From Glossina fuscipes (lineage: Eukaryota > Arthropoda > Insecta > Diptera > Glossinidae): DNA of 64,000 bases. The translations under genes were made by a program, and so were the position numbers. The notes below the pieces were generated by a model. That model saw only the letters and a list, made by a program, of their open reading frames with translations, had not been told where the DNA came from and did not search any database. The stretch covers positions 31,614,794-31,678,793 of the forward strand of contig NW_023998415.1 in the NCBI RefSeq assembly GCF_014805625.2. Reading direction: 5' to 3'. Numbering within the stretch: position 1 is the stretch's first letter; the number at the start of each line of letters is the position of its first letter. Positions 1-13,206 of this stretch are shown piece by piece.

Positions 1-1560
1 TTTTCGCGGTCTTAGAATCCTTTTTTCTTTTTTTTTTTTTTTTTTTTAACGCTTACTTCGCGGAAGTAACAAAATTCGATACACAGCCAGAAAAGCTGTG
101 ACAAAAAATATTGTTCTTTCTAATGATTAGTGATCGATCACCAATCAGAATACAGCTCTTTGTTTTAATTGTTCAATTATTAAGAGTACACTTAATGCAC
201 TTATATATAATACACCATATACGTACGTTTACTTGTAATGCTTTTGTTTTATGAAAATTATTTTCCTTCTAAATATATTTTTCGTAATATAAAGTACGGT
301 TCCGTTTTACGTGATTTCAAAATGAAAATCTTCTTTTTCAGTTGATTTGTTTGTTTAGCGAAAAGCCACAATCATCTTAACAAGTTCACTAAAAGTTCAC
401 TACTAAATTTACTGAATTTACTGACGTCTATGTTATACATAATATTAGCTTTAGCCTCTTAAATGTGTATACGAATTCTCTCACCCCGTGCGCGCATTTG
501 TTTGGTTCATGCTTTAGATACACATTCACTTACTCATCCATACATCTTCGCCTAAAACATACTGAGTATTGGTATTGTATTGTTCGCGAGCATATGAAAA
601 AAACAAAGTGTTTGTTTGTTTTCTTTCTTTTTTTTTTTTACTTTTTTTTCTTTTCTTTTCTTTTTTTCGACTCCTGTTTGTCTTTCTTCTTATAAATATG
701 AAAGAGAAAAAACTAGAAGAGAATGAAAATTGAAATTTTTGGTTGATTATTTAAATAGCTTTTTCTTTGTTTCCCATAAAAGATGTGTAAGTAACTAAAT
801 AAGTAAGTAAGTAAGTAAGCCTTAGATAAGTAAAACAATTTTTAGCAGTCAGTGTGTTATTAAATTAGCAAACGCTCGAATGTGGATTAGTGAAGAGCAT
901 ACGAAAGAGAAATCGGCAGAAAAGCTTTTCTTTTTTTGTTTTGAAATACTTTACTCAGAGAGCAAGCTCTTGGAAAAGTAATATCGTGCAATGGAATTGC
1001 GATCACATTTATTTTGAAATTCTCTCGTAAAATGAAATAATTTCTTCGTAAGCGAACAAAAACACATAATCAGGAAAGCACTTGTTCTCTTACATTTATC
1101 TATTAATTGCTCAAAATTTGCAATAATTATTAGGTACTTCTCCTCTAATGCATGCTCCATCACCTCATACATATATATAAATATATGTGAAATTTTCTCT
1201 TTGAAATTTTCTCAAGTGTTGTAATTAGTTTTCTATATATGCGCTTTAAGTTATGGCCAATTCAAATAATTCCTTAACAAAGCAAGTAATTTTAGATATT
1301 CGTAAGCTTCTTTAAATGAAAATTTTCTTCCCTTCTTAGGTAATATTACAATGTTTGCCTCAAGCCATGTTAACCTCTAGTGAAAATTGATAGCATATCA
1401 TATGCTTGACAGATTCGCAATTACAAATAAACTCTGCAAATGGTATATGAGAGAATTTGCCTACAGATGCGTTTGTTATAATGCTACGAAGATGATGTTT
1501 GCAATTTTTATAACTACATTCGTTTGTTCATGATTTGTAATTCTCAAAGTTATTAAATCA

Positions 1561-1603
<43 letters not shown>

Positions 1604-2272
1604 TAAATCTTAACTCGTATGCATGACAAACAGTTAGTGAATGAAGTCGGTTATAACTCGTAACGTATCTTAATCACATTTAAAAGGGGATTAACAATAT
1701 AAGTACACCTTCGCAAGCTGGGTCCGGGTGTTGAAAATCGGTACAGCATTAACCATAACGACATTTATAAAAGTTTAAAAACAGAAACATAACCCAGAGA
1801 TGAAGAAATCTCATTCAGAATTGTAATCTAAGTATTTTTAAGTAACTCTGGCAAATTTCCCTTTTACGCATCTGAAAGGTTTTGTGGAACGCTATCGAAA
1901 TTTGGAAATATTTCGCGCGTGTGGATGTGTATTTTTTAAAAATGAAAAAAATTAATTTTCATTAAGAAATATTTTTTTAAATTTCTATTTTCATATAACC
2001 ATATACGAAGCATGTTGATGATCTAATCGAACGAAAAGAAAAGTAAAGAAGGAAAACAAATCTTGCAACCTTGTAACACATAGTATGGTAATAAAGCACA
2101 ACTAAAAAAATTGCTCAAGGGCAACTATTGGCAATCGTTAAAGAAATGCTTCTTGGCTCCATACCATGAACATTACGGGCCGAAACAGTTGAAAAGAGAC
2201 GAAAGAAAGAAAATTAAATCATCGAATTGCTTTCACTAAAGATTTGTAACACATGCTTTTATTTATTTATAT

Positions 2273-2312
<40 letters not shown>

Positions 2313-2319
2313 TACTCAC
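1..2319. other. AT-rich sequence left of candidate exon 5
   Basis: If exon 5 is real this is the start of its downstream intron. It contains T runs at 1-50 and 2281-2310, a GTAA/TAAG tetranucleotide run (785-820) and a TA microsatellite (about 1564-1599). A short less AT-rich block lies at 1710-1760 (minus-strand CACCCGGACCCAGCTTGCG). I searched the minus strand for a membrane-spanning exon and found none I could support. Confidence 0.4.
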
Positions 2320-2384
2320 CATCCAACGAGGACGTTACATTCACAGTCCGCTCAACCATGTGCATTCGGGCACCGCTATTCTTA
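2320..2384 (-). CDS. cmpy: Candidate exon 5 (65 bp)
   Basis: A small island of balanced composition beside a 30-base T run. The acceptor CAACTAG ends at 2385 and the donor is GATG|GTGAGT at 2320/2319. Read in the phase required after exon 4, the split codon gives Ser229, followed by KNSGARMHMVERTVNVTSSLD (two parts: KNSGARMHM and VERTVNVTSSLD), open throughout. The other frames hit stops. NVT at 244-246 is an N-glycosylation sequon, fitting an extracellular stretch before a membrane span. It ends in phase 1 with no stop, so a further exon is needed. The intron upstream is 19 kb, so other exons could be missed. It might also be a chance frame; phase match and donor quality are the support. Confidence 0.4.
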
Positions 2385-4502
2385 CTAGTTGTTTGGCCGA
2401 AGGTAAAGTTGACCCGTTAAGAAAAAGAAACGAATTGATAAAAAAAACAAAAAAAAAAATCCCAATCAATTAAATGTTGTACTAGTTGCAGACTAAAATG
2501 AATTTAAATTCAACTAATACCAGATAATTTTTTTATATATGATTTACATATATTCCTTAGGTGGTAGGTATCCAGAATTCGGCCTAAAGCACATGACGTT
2601 TTCTTATTTGTACAACAAAGACATTAAGTAAAGCTATTAAGACAGATGGTAATCTGTCAAAGCTATTAATTAAATGAAAGTGTACTAATTGCATTAAATC
2701 GCACAAAACAATGGAAGAGAAATAAGAGAAATAAATAAATGAGAAAAAAAAAAATTGGAAAACTAATTTAAAGAAATTAAAGCGCAATTTCTAAAATAGC
2801 TCAAGCTTCGATAGTAGTAAAAATGTAATCAAATATATTAAAAGACAAAAAAAAAAAAGAAAAGGTTTTCAGCAGTGAAGACCGGAGATGAAGGTATTCA
2901 ATAATATTGTTGGTGATTCTGCTGACAGTCTCCCGAACTATGTATTGCATGGGTCTAGAATGTAAAAAGATGTTATCCGATTACAGATCCTTTTTTGTTG
3001 GAATTTTTTAAGATAACAAAAACTTCAATAACGTATTGGAAGTTGGCTTTATAGGCCCGCTGCAGGAAGAGGCTAAAAATTTAAACAGGAAAAGACTGTG
3101 TTCAGCAATTTGTTTACAACCGGTCCAATTTAGAATCCGTAAATATAAACATATTAACATTCATTTAAAGGGAAAAGTGTTTGTAGTTTAACTTGAACTG
3201 TCACGACTCTTCGACGTTAATCAGGCTAAACGCTCTTAAAACATTCCATCTGCAGTTTTCTCTCAAATAACATTACTTTCTCTTTCTTTGTTCTTCTACG
3301 TAGACAGCGTCATACTCATCACTCTGCCCACGGGGCTTGAGCGATGCATGTATATAAATACTATATACTATATACTATACTTTGCAGTGGTAATAGCACA
3401 CTTTATCTACAAAGTTTTTCTAACTCAACGATGTTGTAAAAATTGAAATTCGCGAGTTTACAAGGCAGCGATAGACATTAATAATAGAAAGTTACAATCA
3501 ATCAATCAATATGCCAAACAAGGCAAGGACATGTGCATGTGCATTGAGAATAGCTAAGCATTTTTCTTAATGGAATATAGATTACATGGCGATCGGGGGA
3601 CATAGTTAAATACCGGTAGATATTTTATGATGACTCGGGTTGTTCTTGCTTTGCATCGCGGCATTCTTCTTCGCTAGCGTCTTTTCATTTTTCATTGCAA
3701 TTAGCTCCTGTTGTCCTTAGAAGATGATCGACGTCAGTCTTCTATGAGTCACCTAAGATCAACCAACATTGGGGATAATTACGAGGACTAGAATTTTCCG
3801 AATAATATCAGTTTAAGGGGCGATGCTACTTCGGAGAGTGCTCCATTATCAACAAAAGTGATGTGGGAAAATGCTAATACCAAAGGGGAAGTCTTTACGT
3901 TTAATAGAATGAAAGTTTATCTCCTGACGCGAGATAGTGAACAAACTGAATCTTAGCAAGGTTGTCGTACATCGTTAATGATCGTCCAAAAATGGTGGGA
4001 ACGTGGCTAATTTATTCCACTCGAGATCTTTGAGGCTCGTAACTTGTAGATCAGAAATCGCAAATGTTATGCAACAAATATATAAAACCAATTTTTCAGT
4101 AGAAAATAGATATTTTCTTTATTTTGCATTGTATGAAGGCTCAATAACTCTCGCAGCATATACTTAAAGCCTTCAGTGATAAATATTTACCTCAAGTTAA
4201 ATGTTGCTATCAAACATGTCCACCTTTGTTTCGTTGAAATTCGTTCAAAGCCAATTTTTGCTTTCTTTTCTTACCTCTATTCTGCTTTGGGTAGAATCTA
4301 AAGTTATTTTGTGACTGTTTTCATTTTTATTAATAATTTTTTTTTTATTTTTCCGTTAAGTATTTTAATAAAGAGCGTTTTGTGTATATATATATATATA
4401 TGTATGTAAATACACATATGTATACGTACATGCATAGATATATGTATACATACAGTTTCACTTATTGTAACATTTATATGTCTTTTCTTTTCTTTTCTTT
4501 CC

Positions 4503-4536
<34 letters not shown>

Positions 4537-4819
4537 TGGTTTCTCGCTTAGTTTTCAATTTTCTTCTCAGTTTATTTAGTTCTTCTTTAATTGCTTTTTC
4601 TTAGTATATATTTACACAGAATATAACAAATTTTGAATGTCGTTAGGGTACATAGCTGATTTTAAATCATTTTTATTTATTTTTTTGTACATACATACAC
4701 AAAGAGATTTTGCTCCTTTCCTTTTTATCTAAATTAAAATAAGTGATGCTCTGAAAAATTGGAATGAAAACGAATATAAATATATAGCTAGGTATGTATA
4801 TATATACGTTCACATTTAT

Positions 4820-4862
<43 letters not shown>

Positions 4863-7800
4863 ATGCAGCTTATTTTAGCTCGGCAGCAGAACTAATAAGA
4901 CGTAATTGCTAATATATTTGAACTCTTGAGACCATCTTGATTGTGCTAAAAATGTATTTAAATCTGCTGCAGTTACTTTCTTTCATCAATTCAATTGTTT
5001 GTCTATAGAAGAAATTGAACAAAAAGCAACAAGACAATCAAGACTTAAAGACTTCGTTCCGTCTATGCAAACTAAAAACATTTACTATGTAAGGTCAATA
5101 ATATTTATATCTGTCACCCTTCAAAGCTGGAAATATTCTGAAATATATAAGTATCGATGGCACAATCAAGCGCACAAGCGTTTTAGACCACAGGACGTTT
5201 TGTCATTTTGTTTGTCTTTTCCGTTGCTTGTATGGTTTCCTGTAGCATTAATGGGAAGGGAAAAATAGTTGTAGTTATCAGTAAACTCTTACACTAAAGT
5301 GTAGAGTGTATTTGTTTTTGTTGTTGGTCTGCCTATCGATGTAATCTATCCATATATCAATCTCTCTTTTTTTGGTTTTCTCTCCGTCCCTTGGTAAAAC
5401 CTTTCGTTAATTCGGTTGTCTGTTAGTCTAGCTCGCTTTCGCTTTCTCCTACGAATTCAAAAATGGAAATTTCGAATTTAGTTAGCGGACAGCTGTAAAT
5501 TGAGTTCGAGAATCAACAGGTGTCGTCATGCATGTCTGCAAACTATAGCAAATATCGGCATCATATTCATTGCAAATGTACTGCGTATCAATATAAAAAT
5601 TGGACGAGGGAGTAATGCTGATCGGCCGATTAATATGCATGCAATAAGTGGATTAATGGTTATCCATTGCTAAACAAATGTCACTTTCTTTCATATTAAT
5701 CTTAGTCTGAAACCCAGCAAATCGATAATACGGATCACCTAGATGCTTAGCTTTTGAAAGAACACTTCTGCAAGCCAGTGTATTGTCTTAATGATGAACA
5801 AGTTTTTCTTTACGAAAGCAGGCCCTCGCTAACAAATTTTTCCTTCGAATCGATTAAAATTAATATTTTCCTATTGCACATAATTAATTAATAAATAAAG
5901 TATTAAACTCTTAGCTCATTTCTCCGATAATTTTGATCGAATTTGGCTGCGTACTTGGACGGGTGCCGCAGGCCATTTTTGAACTGACATACGCAAGTCT
6001 TTGTCGTATCAATGAAGCATTATTCAAAATTTGTTGTTGTTCTAAGTCGGAAAGTTTACCATTGGATACAACGTCCGATCGAAATTTACTGTTGATATTA
6101 TTTCATTTTTCCTGGCAAAAGTATTCGTTAAGCTAAGAATTTCATGTTCATCTGTAAACTTGTCGTGGACAGAATAAACGCTCGGTTTAGTGGTTAAATA
6201 ATCCATCTATCACGTTATAGTTAGGCATGACCAACTCGCCTAATGCAATCCTTTAATTATTTTCACGTTAAGATACAATGCTTGGTGCCCATGTAAAAGC
6301 ATACTTTCCGTTGGGGGTCAAATGAAACCATATAAACGGCTACATGGGTGATGGTGGAAATAGTTACAAATTTTTCCTCACAATTTAGTATACCGAAATA
6401 TTATTACTCAGCTACTTTTGCTGACAAATTTCCAAAATAGAAACACTGGTCCTAAAGGCATGCCAATGAACTAAATTTGATTAAAATATCTCAAAAGTTG
6501 TGACCTGTAGGTGAATTCATCTTAGATCCTATTCGATGCAATATACATTCGTACAAACTTACCCACATCGCAAGTGCTGTAGAGTGTAGTAATATTGATG
6601 CGGAGCGAAAGAGATCAACCTAAGATTTCGTGAGTGTTCATGTGAAGGCTAAAATGTTCACTGCTGCCTAAGTGTCACACTGCCGAATTGTCATTTAGGC
6701 AAACGCGAGCCTGTAAACTATTTCTAATTACAAAATTAGGGCGTGTGATTAAAAGAGGGTGAAAAAAAATTGATAAAAAGGCTTTCTGAGTGTGAGTGAA
6801 AATAATGGAAATAGAAAAAAAAAAATAAAAAATAAAACAATTGTTTGGCAAGAGCGGTACTTCGAAATACTTACTTTTTCAATTGTACAAACTGGCAAAC
6901 ATAATACCATAAGCTTTTGGATCTGTTATTATATTGTAGCTGCTTTTCTTGTAGAAAGCAATGTCCTGTGTTAATTTGTTATTATGATACTAGATACTTA
7001 ATTGCTATTGTCATTAAATTTTTATACTTTTTTTTCTTTTTTTTTTTTAATTTTTGTTTTACGTTTTGTGTCGTCCTTCCTAGTTCCGATTAAGAATTTT
7101 TATTTCGTTCGTTCCCGTATATGATTCCTTTTATTATAATTATCATCATATCATCATTGCGTGTGTATATGTTGTTTTAATATAATTATAGTATATAGCG
7201 CTCTCATTTCATTTATCTATACTTATGTACAATGATTATTACAAATACATAATAAAATATCAAATCAGTTTTTCCTTTTGAATACATTTATTGTTAATTT
7301 TATTGTATTCTCTTCTTTTTTTGTTTTTTCTTTCTTCTATTAATAATATTTCTTTACTTTACTTTATTAGTATTATTTATAGTTTTATAATTTTATAACA
7401 AGTACGTACACATATAAATAAATTTTTTTTTTTTTTTTTAGATTTTTAATGGTTTTTTTGTTTGTAAGAATTCTACGGAAAAGCTTTCTCATAATTAAAC
7501 AAAACGAAAAAGCAAATATTTTCCAGTATATTTCTCAATGTATATAGGTATAAACATATGTAAGTATTTATATAATGCAAGCATTTACAGGTTGATTTTT
7601 GTGTTTTTCTTTTTCTTTGTCATATAATTTTTATTCTCTTTTTACAACTTTTTTTGTTTTATAAATATTTTTATAATATTTCTTTTTAACGTTTTCTCTT
7701 CTACTTTTCCTACTATGCTGAGGGTGGTCGTTACTTTTACTTTTAGATGTTGTTTAAGTTAAGTTATTTCCTTTTATTGGAGATAGTGTACATCCTTTTG

Positions 7801-10800
7801 GCGTGAAAACTAGTTATTAATGAAAAACATAGAATCTGAAAAGAGAGTAAAAAATATGAATATGTAACGGTGTTATTTCGAATCAAGAGAGCTAATCGGT
7901 AAAGTTATGATAATGATATCACATATTTCGTCTGTGGGTAAATACAACAGTATGTATGTATGTATTTAAGCCATGAACGAGAGTAAGTAACGTTTGACAG
8001 CAAGTGGAGATGTTGTCCGCAGGATAACTTTTGCAATCAAACGTGTTACGCGACGATTGCAAACGCGATAGCAGTGTTTTTCACGATTATTTTTAAAGCG
8101 TAGAGAGAGCAGAAGAACGGAAGCATGGACTTCGTGATACTTCCGAAATGACTTGCTCTGTGGCGACATTATGTGACCGGACTGAACATTCCGAGCATAA
8201 TTGGATGTCTCAGTTGCTTCAAATCGCCTGCTGTGTGCTTGGGAGCTCTCCCGAACATGGTAAAATGCCGACTTATTATTATACGGGTACAAATGTGGAT
8301 CAACGATATTTAAACTTATAGTACTATGTAAATTTTTAAGAAGACAAATTTAAGACCTATTTTAACGGTCGTCTTTTTTTCCAACGCAAGGTTTGAGAGA
8401 AGGAAAATATTATCTATTTCTTGCTAATGGTGAGCAGATAGATAGCTACGCAAGACACGTGGTGGTGCACGGTGTATTAAGTTCGTGCGGACGTATATAA
8501 CATATGCAAAGATTGAAAATATACCCACATATATAGATCGATTCAGAATGATTTTCTGAATCTTCCTAAAGCTTATCGGCCTGTCTGATATCTGTGCAGT
8601 TGCTACGAAAAATATTTTTTCATCCCGACTCTCATAAAAAGTATCCTTTCTATTATTTTATCTCGAAAATATATGAAGAGTATGTGCTAATAATCTTCTT
8701 TGCCTGACTATAATGTTTATACTTTTTTTTCGCTTGATCTCTACAAAATTTTAAGTTTATGATCGTCATGACTAATTCGATACCATTATTCATGCTGCTC
8801 AAGAGTATATCGCGTCTTTTAATAAATTTAAATTTCGCGCCATCTTGGAACGGTTATTATATACCTATTGCTGCTATTGCAATGATGTTTGGCACTTGGA
8901 AACAAAGAAATTTTCGAATGCATTCACAGTACCACCTCTGCTGATGGGGTGCTGAGAATGCATGAACAAAAGCGCGGTTTTTTAACTAAAAAATAATTCT
9001 GAGTTATGAGACCCATTTCATCTGCATGAATACATCAACAAATATCTGGTGATCCGAGAGCCCAGGAGAAATAGTGGAAAACTCTTTCCAACGACAATGA
9101 GTGACCAATATTGCAGTTTGGAATGAAATTAAGACCATGAATGCGACATAGCTTGACTCGTGAAAGAACGGTTCGATTACGTGACAGATGTAAAATATGC
9201 TACCTTTCGGGAAAACAATATGGAGCGCGCGACATCCAAAATATATATTATATACATCCTGATGGAAGGTGCAAAATAATTCATCATCCGTAATTATTTA
9301 ACATTTCGTGTTATCGTGTTTCGATTTCTCTCCAGAAGCAGTTAAGGTATTTACACATACTCCTATAGATCCGTCCCACTTGAACTCTTTTTAGGTTATG
9401 GCTCAACTTTTGATGTAGTCCAACTTGTTATTGTCTACTGCCTAGTTTTTAGCTGTGATCATTTTAATTATCTGGACAAAAAAATAATAACCCTTAGGGG
9501 CAAAGCAGATACGGAGGTGTACTCAGGGATCGGACATCTCGCTGGCGACTAATCTTACGATCAGTTGTTACAAATTGTACATCAACGCCCCCTTAAGCAT
9601 ATAACGTAAAACATACCGCTATCGAAGATCGTTACAAGAGCTTAACCATGAAATCAAATTTCTCGAGAGCAAGATATGTTTCCTAATTAATATGTACATC
9701 GTATTGCATTGTCCAGGTACGGTCAGGCTTTCGATCTATTCGTCTATCTGTTAAAATCCATCTTAACTGAAATATTTTGCAAACAAATTTTCTCTTCCTG
9801 ATGTTAGATGCGGTGTTCTAAGCTTTATAGTGCCTCAGTCTCAGTTTATTCGACATTGTTTCATTCAATTTGCAAATATAAGAAAGCAATACACGTTGCT
9901 GCCATATAATGCGACGAGTGCATGCATGCGGCTTGAAAGCATTAATCATGAGCATAGGATAAAAATCATAGTAATATGTATTTGAAAAGCATCTAACATC
10001 AGGAATTGTATTTAACAGAGATATGTAAAGAGAAATACATGAATACTTAAGTACTTCACCTCAATCTACATATTTACAATAAGGACTACATGAATACAAA
10101 GCATAGGTAATGGTAATATTGTACATGCTTAAATTCCAAAGATATATTTATATGTCTATATATATAGGTGTGGATGTAAGCAGGCATTGGTTGAGAGGCG
10201 TTGAGTGAGAGGTGTTTCCGTACGTACGCGAAGGCAGACATGTTTAAATCCGTAATTATGCAATTCTTTAGAAATGTATAGAGTAAAGACAACAAAAACA
10301 ATTTCCCAAGTATAAGAAAAACATATTAAGACTAATGGCGAACTTTTCTATAAAAGCTTTGTTTTTAGCTAACCTTAAGTAAAAGGGGTAATAACAAACC
10401 TATATATTGATTGCCTACTTGCCCGATGCTCTTCTCTATTGAGATGTAAAGTTCTGAACGTGTAAACATATAGCCCCAAGTATGTATGTATGATAAGTAT
10501 GTGATTAAGAGTATGCTTAAGATTCAAATGAAAATTTTAACCATAAAAAGTTGGTCAAATTCCCATTTTTCCTTTCCCTATACTATTTCACATTTTCTTC
10601 GTGTCAATTTAATACAGAAAACTGAATATTTATTGCTACTAAAGTGCTCGAATGCATTACATGTTATGACTGCTACTGCAAAAATGCAATAAGTGCTTTT
10701 AAGTGCTATTTGCATTTCTGTTTTTGCCTTTTACTTGATAATAGCAAATGTGGGCCATGTGGTATTTTCGGTTTCTATAATATTTTCTGAATATGGGTGT

Positions 10801-12981
10801 GTTAATATGTAAATATTTGTATATATAAGTTATATTATATGTAAATATATTTTGTTGTCCAAGGTAAATAATTCTTTCCTCGTTACACTTCTGTCCTTTT
10901 AAAAAACAGTGTTACCATGTAGAGGAAGTATTGAGCCTCTGACTTTGGTTATTTACTGCTATTGATAAGCGTGAAAAGCACGATTTTTTTCAATAAATTT
11001 TGACATTTCCCTATAAACACCAGATTTCACGCTCCGCTTCACTTCACTCCACTCTTTTTCACCAAGTTACCTCTACTTGTGATAGATTGTCAAAAATATA
11101 TGATATGTGGCGTTGTCAATTTAATCTACGATATCTTCGCCGATAACAAATTCGGAATATTCGCAACTTGATTCGCTTCCTTCGACGAATAGGTGAAATA
11201 CCTTATCGCAGAATATATGATGCAAGACTTTAAATGCTAGGTTAAGATTGTCTAAATTGTCCTTCTGGCTGCAATTACGATTGTTAGTGTACACTACTGT
11301 TATTATATTTCTATCTAGAATTCGCCGCTTAATAGAATTGGAATTTTTACACTTAAATTCAAATTTTCACTTTATACATCTTAGATTCTATGCTTGCTTC
11401 GCTTATGTGAATGCTTAAGAGAAGATGGTTAAAATCGTTTCGATGAATGGATAGTTGAAAGCATTGAATTGTTCTTCTCGATTCATATGCTTTCGTTGCG
11501 AATAACATGGCGAAGAATAAAACGATTAAACTTAGGTCTTAGGTGCGTTGATTGTGGTAAGATATCTCGCACACAAAATGTAGCAATTTTCTAAAGAGTA
11601 TTTAATATTGTATTGGAAAGATAATATTAAAGAGCAATTAATTTACGTTCCGATGCCGGTTCGGAAATGACGTGTGATCTAAGCCGTTGTGCTGTACTGT
11701 ACTTTCACTTCCACCTCCTATTTAAGAAACTCAATACTTTTTTTTTTTTTTTTTTTTTTTTTTGTTAAAGTAAGTCACGGTTGCATATGTGCATGTGCAC
11801 GTATAACATAAGCATATTATGATGATGTCCGCTTTATATTATATTGATTTCAATCTCAAGAAAGGCAAGAAACATGTATTGTTTACGGTCGATCGTGAAA
11901 AGTCGACTGCTTGCTTCGATATAGATTGCATTCAGATTTTTCTACATTTTTATATTCTAAACCATTCGTGGTCCGGTTTCTTTTACATATACATATATAT
12001 AGCGATTGATTTAGAATAATTATCTGAATTCATTTCCGTCTTCTCCGTCTGTCGGTCTGGCTGTCTATTTGATAGTTGTTTATGTATTTTTGTTTCCAGC
12101 CTACAATTCAAAACTAATGAGATATTTTAACGAAATTTAGCGTACCGACGTGTTTTGGTCGAAGGTCGAATGGTAATGCAAATGAAGTGGAAAAATTGAT
12201 TGGGCTAGCATTGGATAGCTTCGTTATGTTGAAATTTGTAATAAGAATACGAACAACGTAAATTGTTAGCCTCTCTTCTCGTGCGGATTCTATTTGAGAT
12301 ATTTGAAGAAACTGAAGTGAAAATATCTTTTTTTTCTTCTTTTTTTTTTACTTTTAATGGTCAACGAAGTTCTTTGCAGCCTATAGGGGAATTGATGGAC
12401 GTGTGTATTGCGAACGCATATTTCAAAATATTTTGTTTCTAAATTATCTGTGCAATTTTTTTTTTTTTTTTTTTTTTTTTGCAACACACTTATTACACCT
12501 TTTATTTACCTTAGGGGCAGCCCATGGCTTATGAAAAGCAAAATTAGGGCAACAGAACGTTCAGTTAACATAGCGTAGCTGATGGACATTTGGTTGCGTT
12601 GCAATTGCAACAATACAAATGCATTATGAATCCACGATTTCGCGCAAGTAACGTTGAAAAGAATTCACTGCACTTGCATTCACTAATATTATGCATATCG
12701 AAGGGCAGCTTTCATTCATCCTTTTCGATTTTGTATTTGTTTTCATTTTTTTCTTTTTTTTGCAGAGAGAACGGATTTTTTCACTTTTTACACACACTTT
12801 TTGCTCACTTTTATTCTACGTAGTAGAATTAACATTAAACGGGTTTGTCTCAGATTTGTAACAGAATTTAAATCTTTTCATATCGTCTTTTTTTCGAAAT
12901 ATCATCGCGCTTTTTCTTTTAATGGAATTTTCTTATTTTGCAATATGAAAACTCTGTGAGAATATTGAAGTAATTATTGAA
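2385..12981. other. Left part of intron 4, no gene recognised
   Basis: This is AT-rich sequence with T runs (4510-4537, 7420-7440, 11742-11763, 12457-12480) and TA microsatellites (4386-4400, 4822-4861). Two compositionally distinct patches stand out: 3300-3345, and 7966-8292 (a 108-codon minus-strand frame of unknown origin). A fragment of the CCGTCTGTC-type dispersed repeat lies around 12030-12240. No RNA gene was seen. Confidence 0.5.
12030..12240 (+). repeat. Dispersed repeat fragment related to 58080-58170
   Basis: CCGTCTGTCGGTCTGGC near 12045 is followed by CGAAATTTAGCGTACCGACG and TGTTTTGG (12131-12158). The second part matches TGAAATTTGACGCACTGACG CGTTTTGG-type sequence near 58136-58162, with the preceding AGTTTTGAAAAATCTCG-type sequence also similar. 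Confidence 0.45.
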
Positions 12982-12996
12982 ATAAAATCAAATTTT
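12982..12996 (+). repeat. SINE target-site duplication, left copy
   Basis: The 15-base ATAAAATCAAATTTT immediately precedes the SINE head and is identical to 13192-13206. Confidence 0.85.
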
Positions 12997-13191
12997 CATC
13001 CGCCTAAGTGGCCGGATACGCAAGAGTCTCGACTAGCGACGCGATGGTCGTGGGTTCAAATCTCAAGTGCGGTAGAGTTTCTAATAAAGCCGGGAAGCCT
13101 TAGATGGCCCTAGTGCTTTAAGACTTGAAATTTTTATTCTCTGTCTAAATTTATAATAATAATTATAATAATAATAATAATAATAGCAATG
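12997..13191 (+). mobile_element. tRNA-derived SINE
   Basis: The head has RNA polymerase III internal promoter elements: an A-box-like CCGCCTAAGTGG (13000-13011) and a B box, GGTTCAAATC (13053-13062), spaced as in a tRNA. A short unique body follows, then an (AAT/TAA)n tail at about 13152-13185. It is flanked by a perfect 15-bp direct repeat, so it moved by target-primed reverse transcription using a partner LINE. The A-box-to-B-box arrangement resembles a Leu/Ser-type tRNA head, but it does not fold into a full tRNA that I can support. The intact duplication suggests a fairly recent insertion into intron 4. It lies opposite to the host gene. Confidence 0.85.
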
Positions 13192-13206
13192 ATAAAATCA
13201 AATTTT
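13192..13206 (+). repeat. SINE target-site duplication, right copy
   Basis: ATAAAATCAAATTTT directly follows the SINE tail and is identical to 12982-12996. The perfect match fixes both ends of the element. Confidence 0.85.

Noticed and set aside
12997..13080. A functional tRNA gene
   Set aside because: A and B boxes are present, but no complete cloverleaf with a 7-bp acceptor stem could be drawn. The (TAA)n tail and target duplication show it is a SINE.
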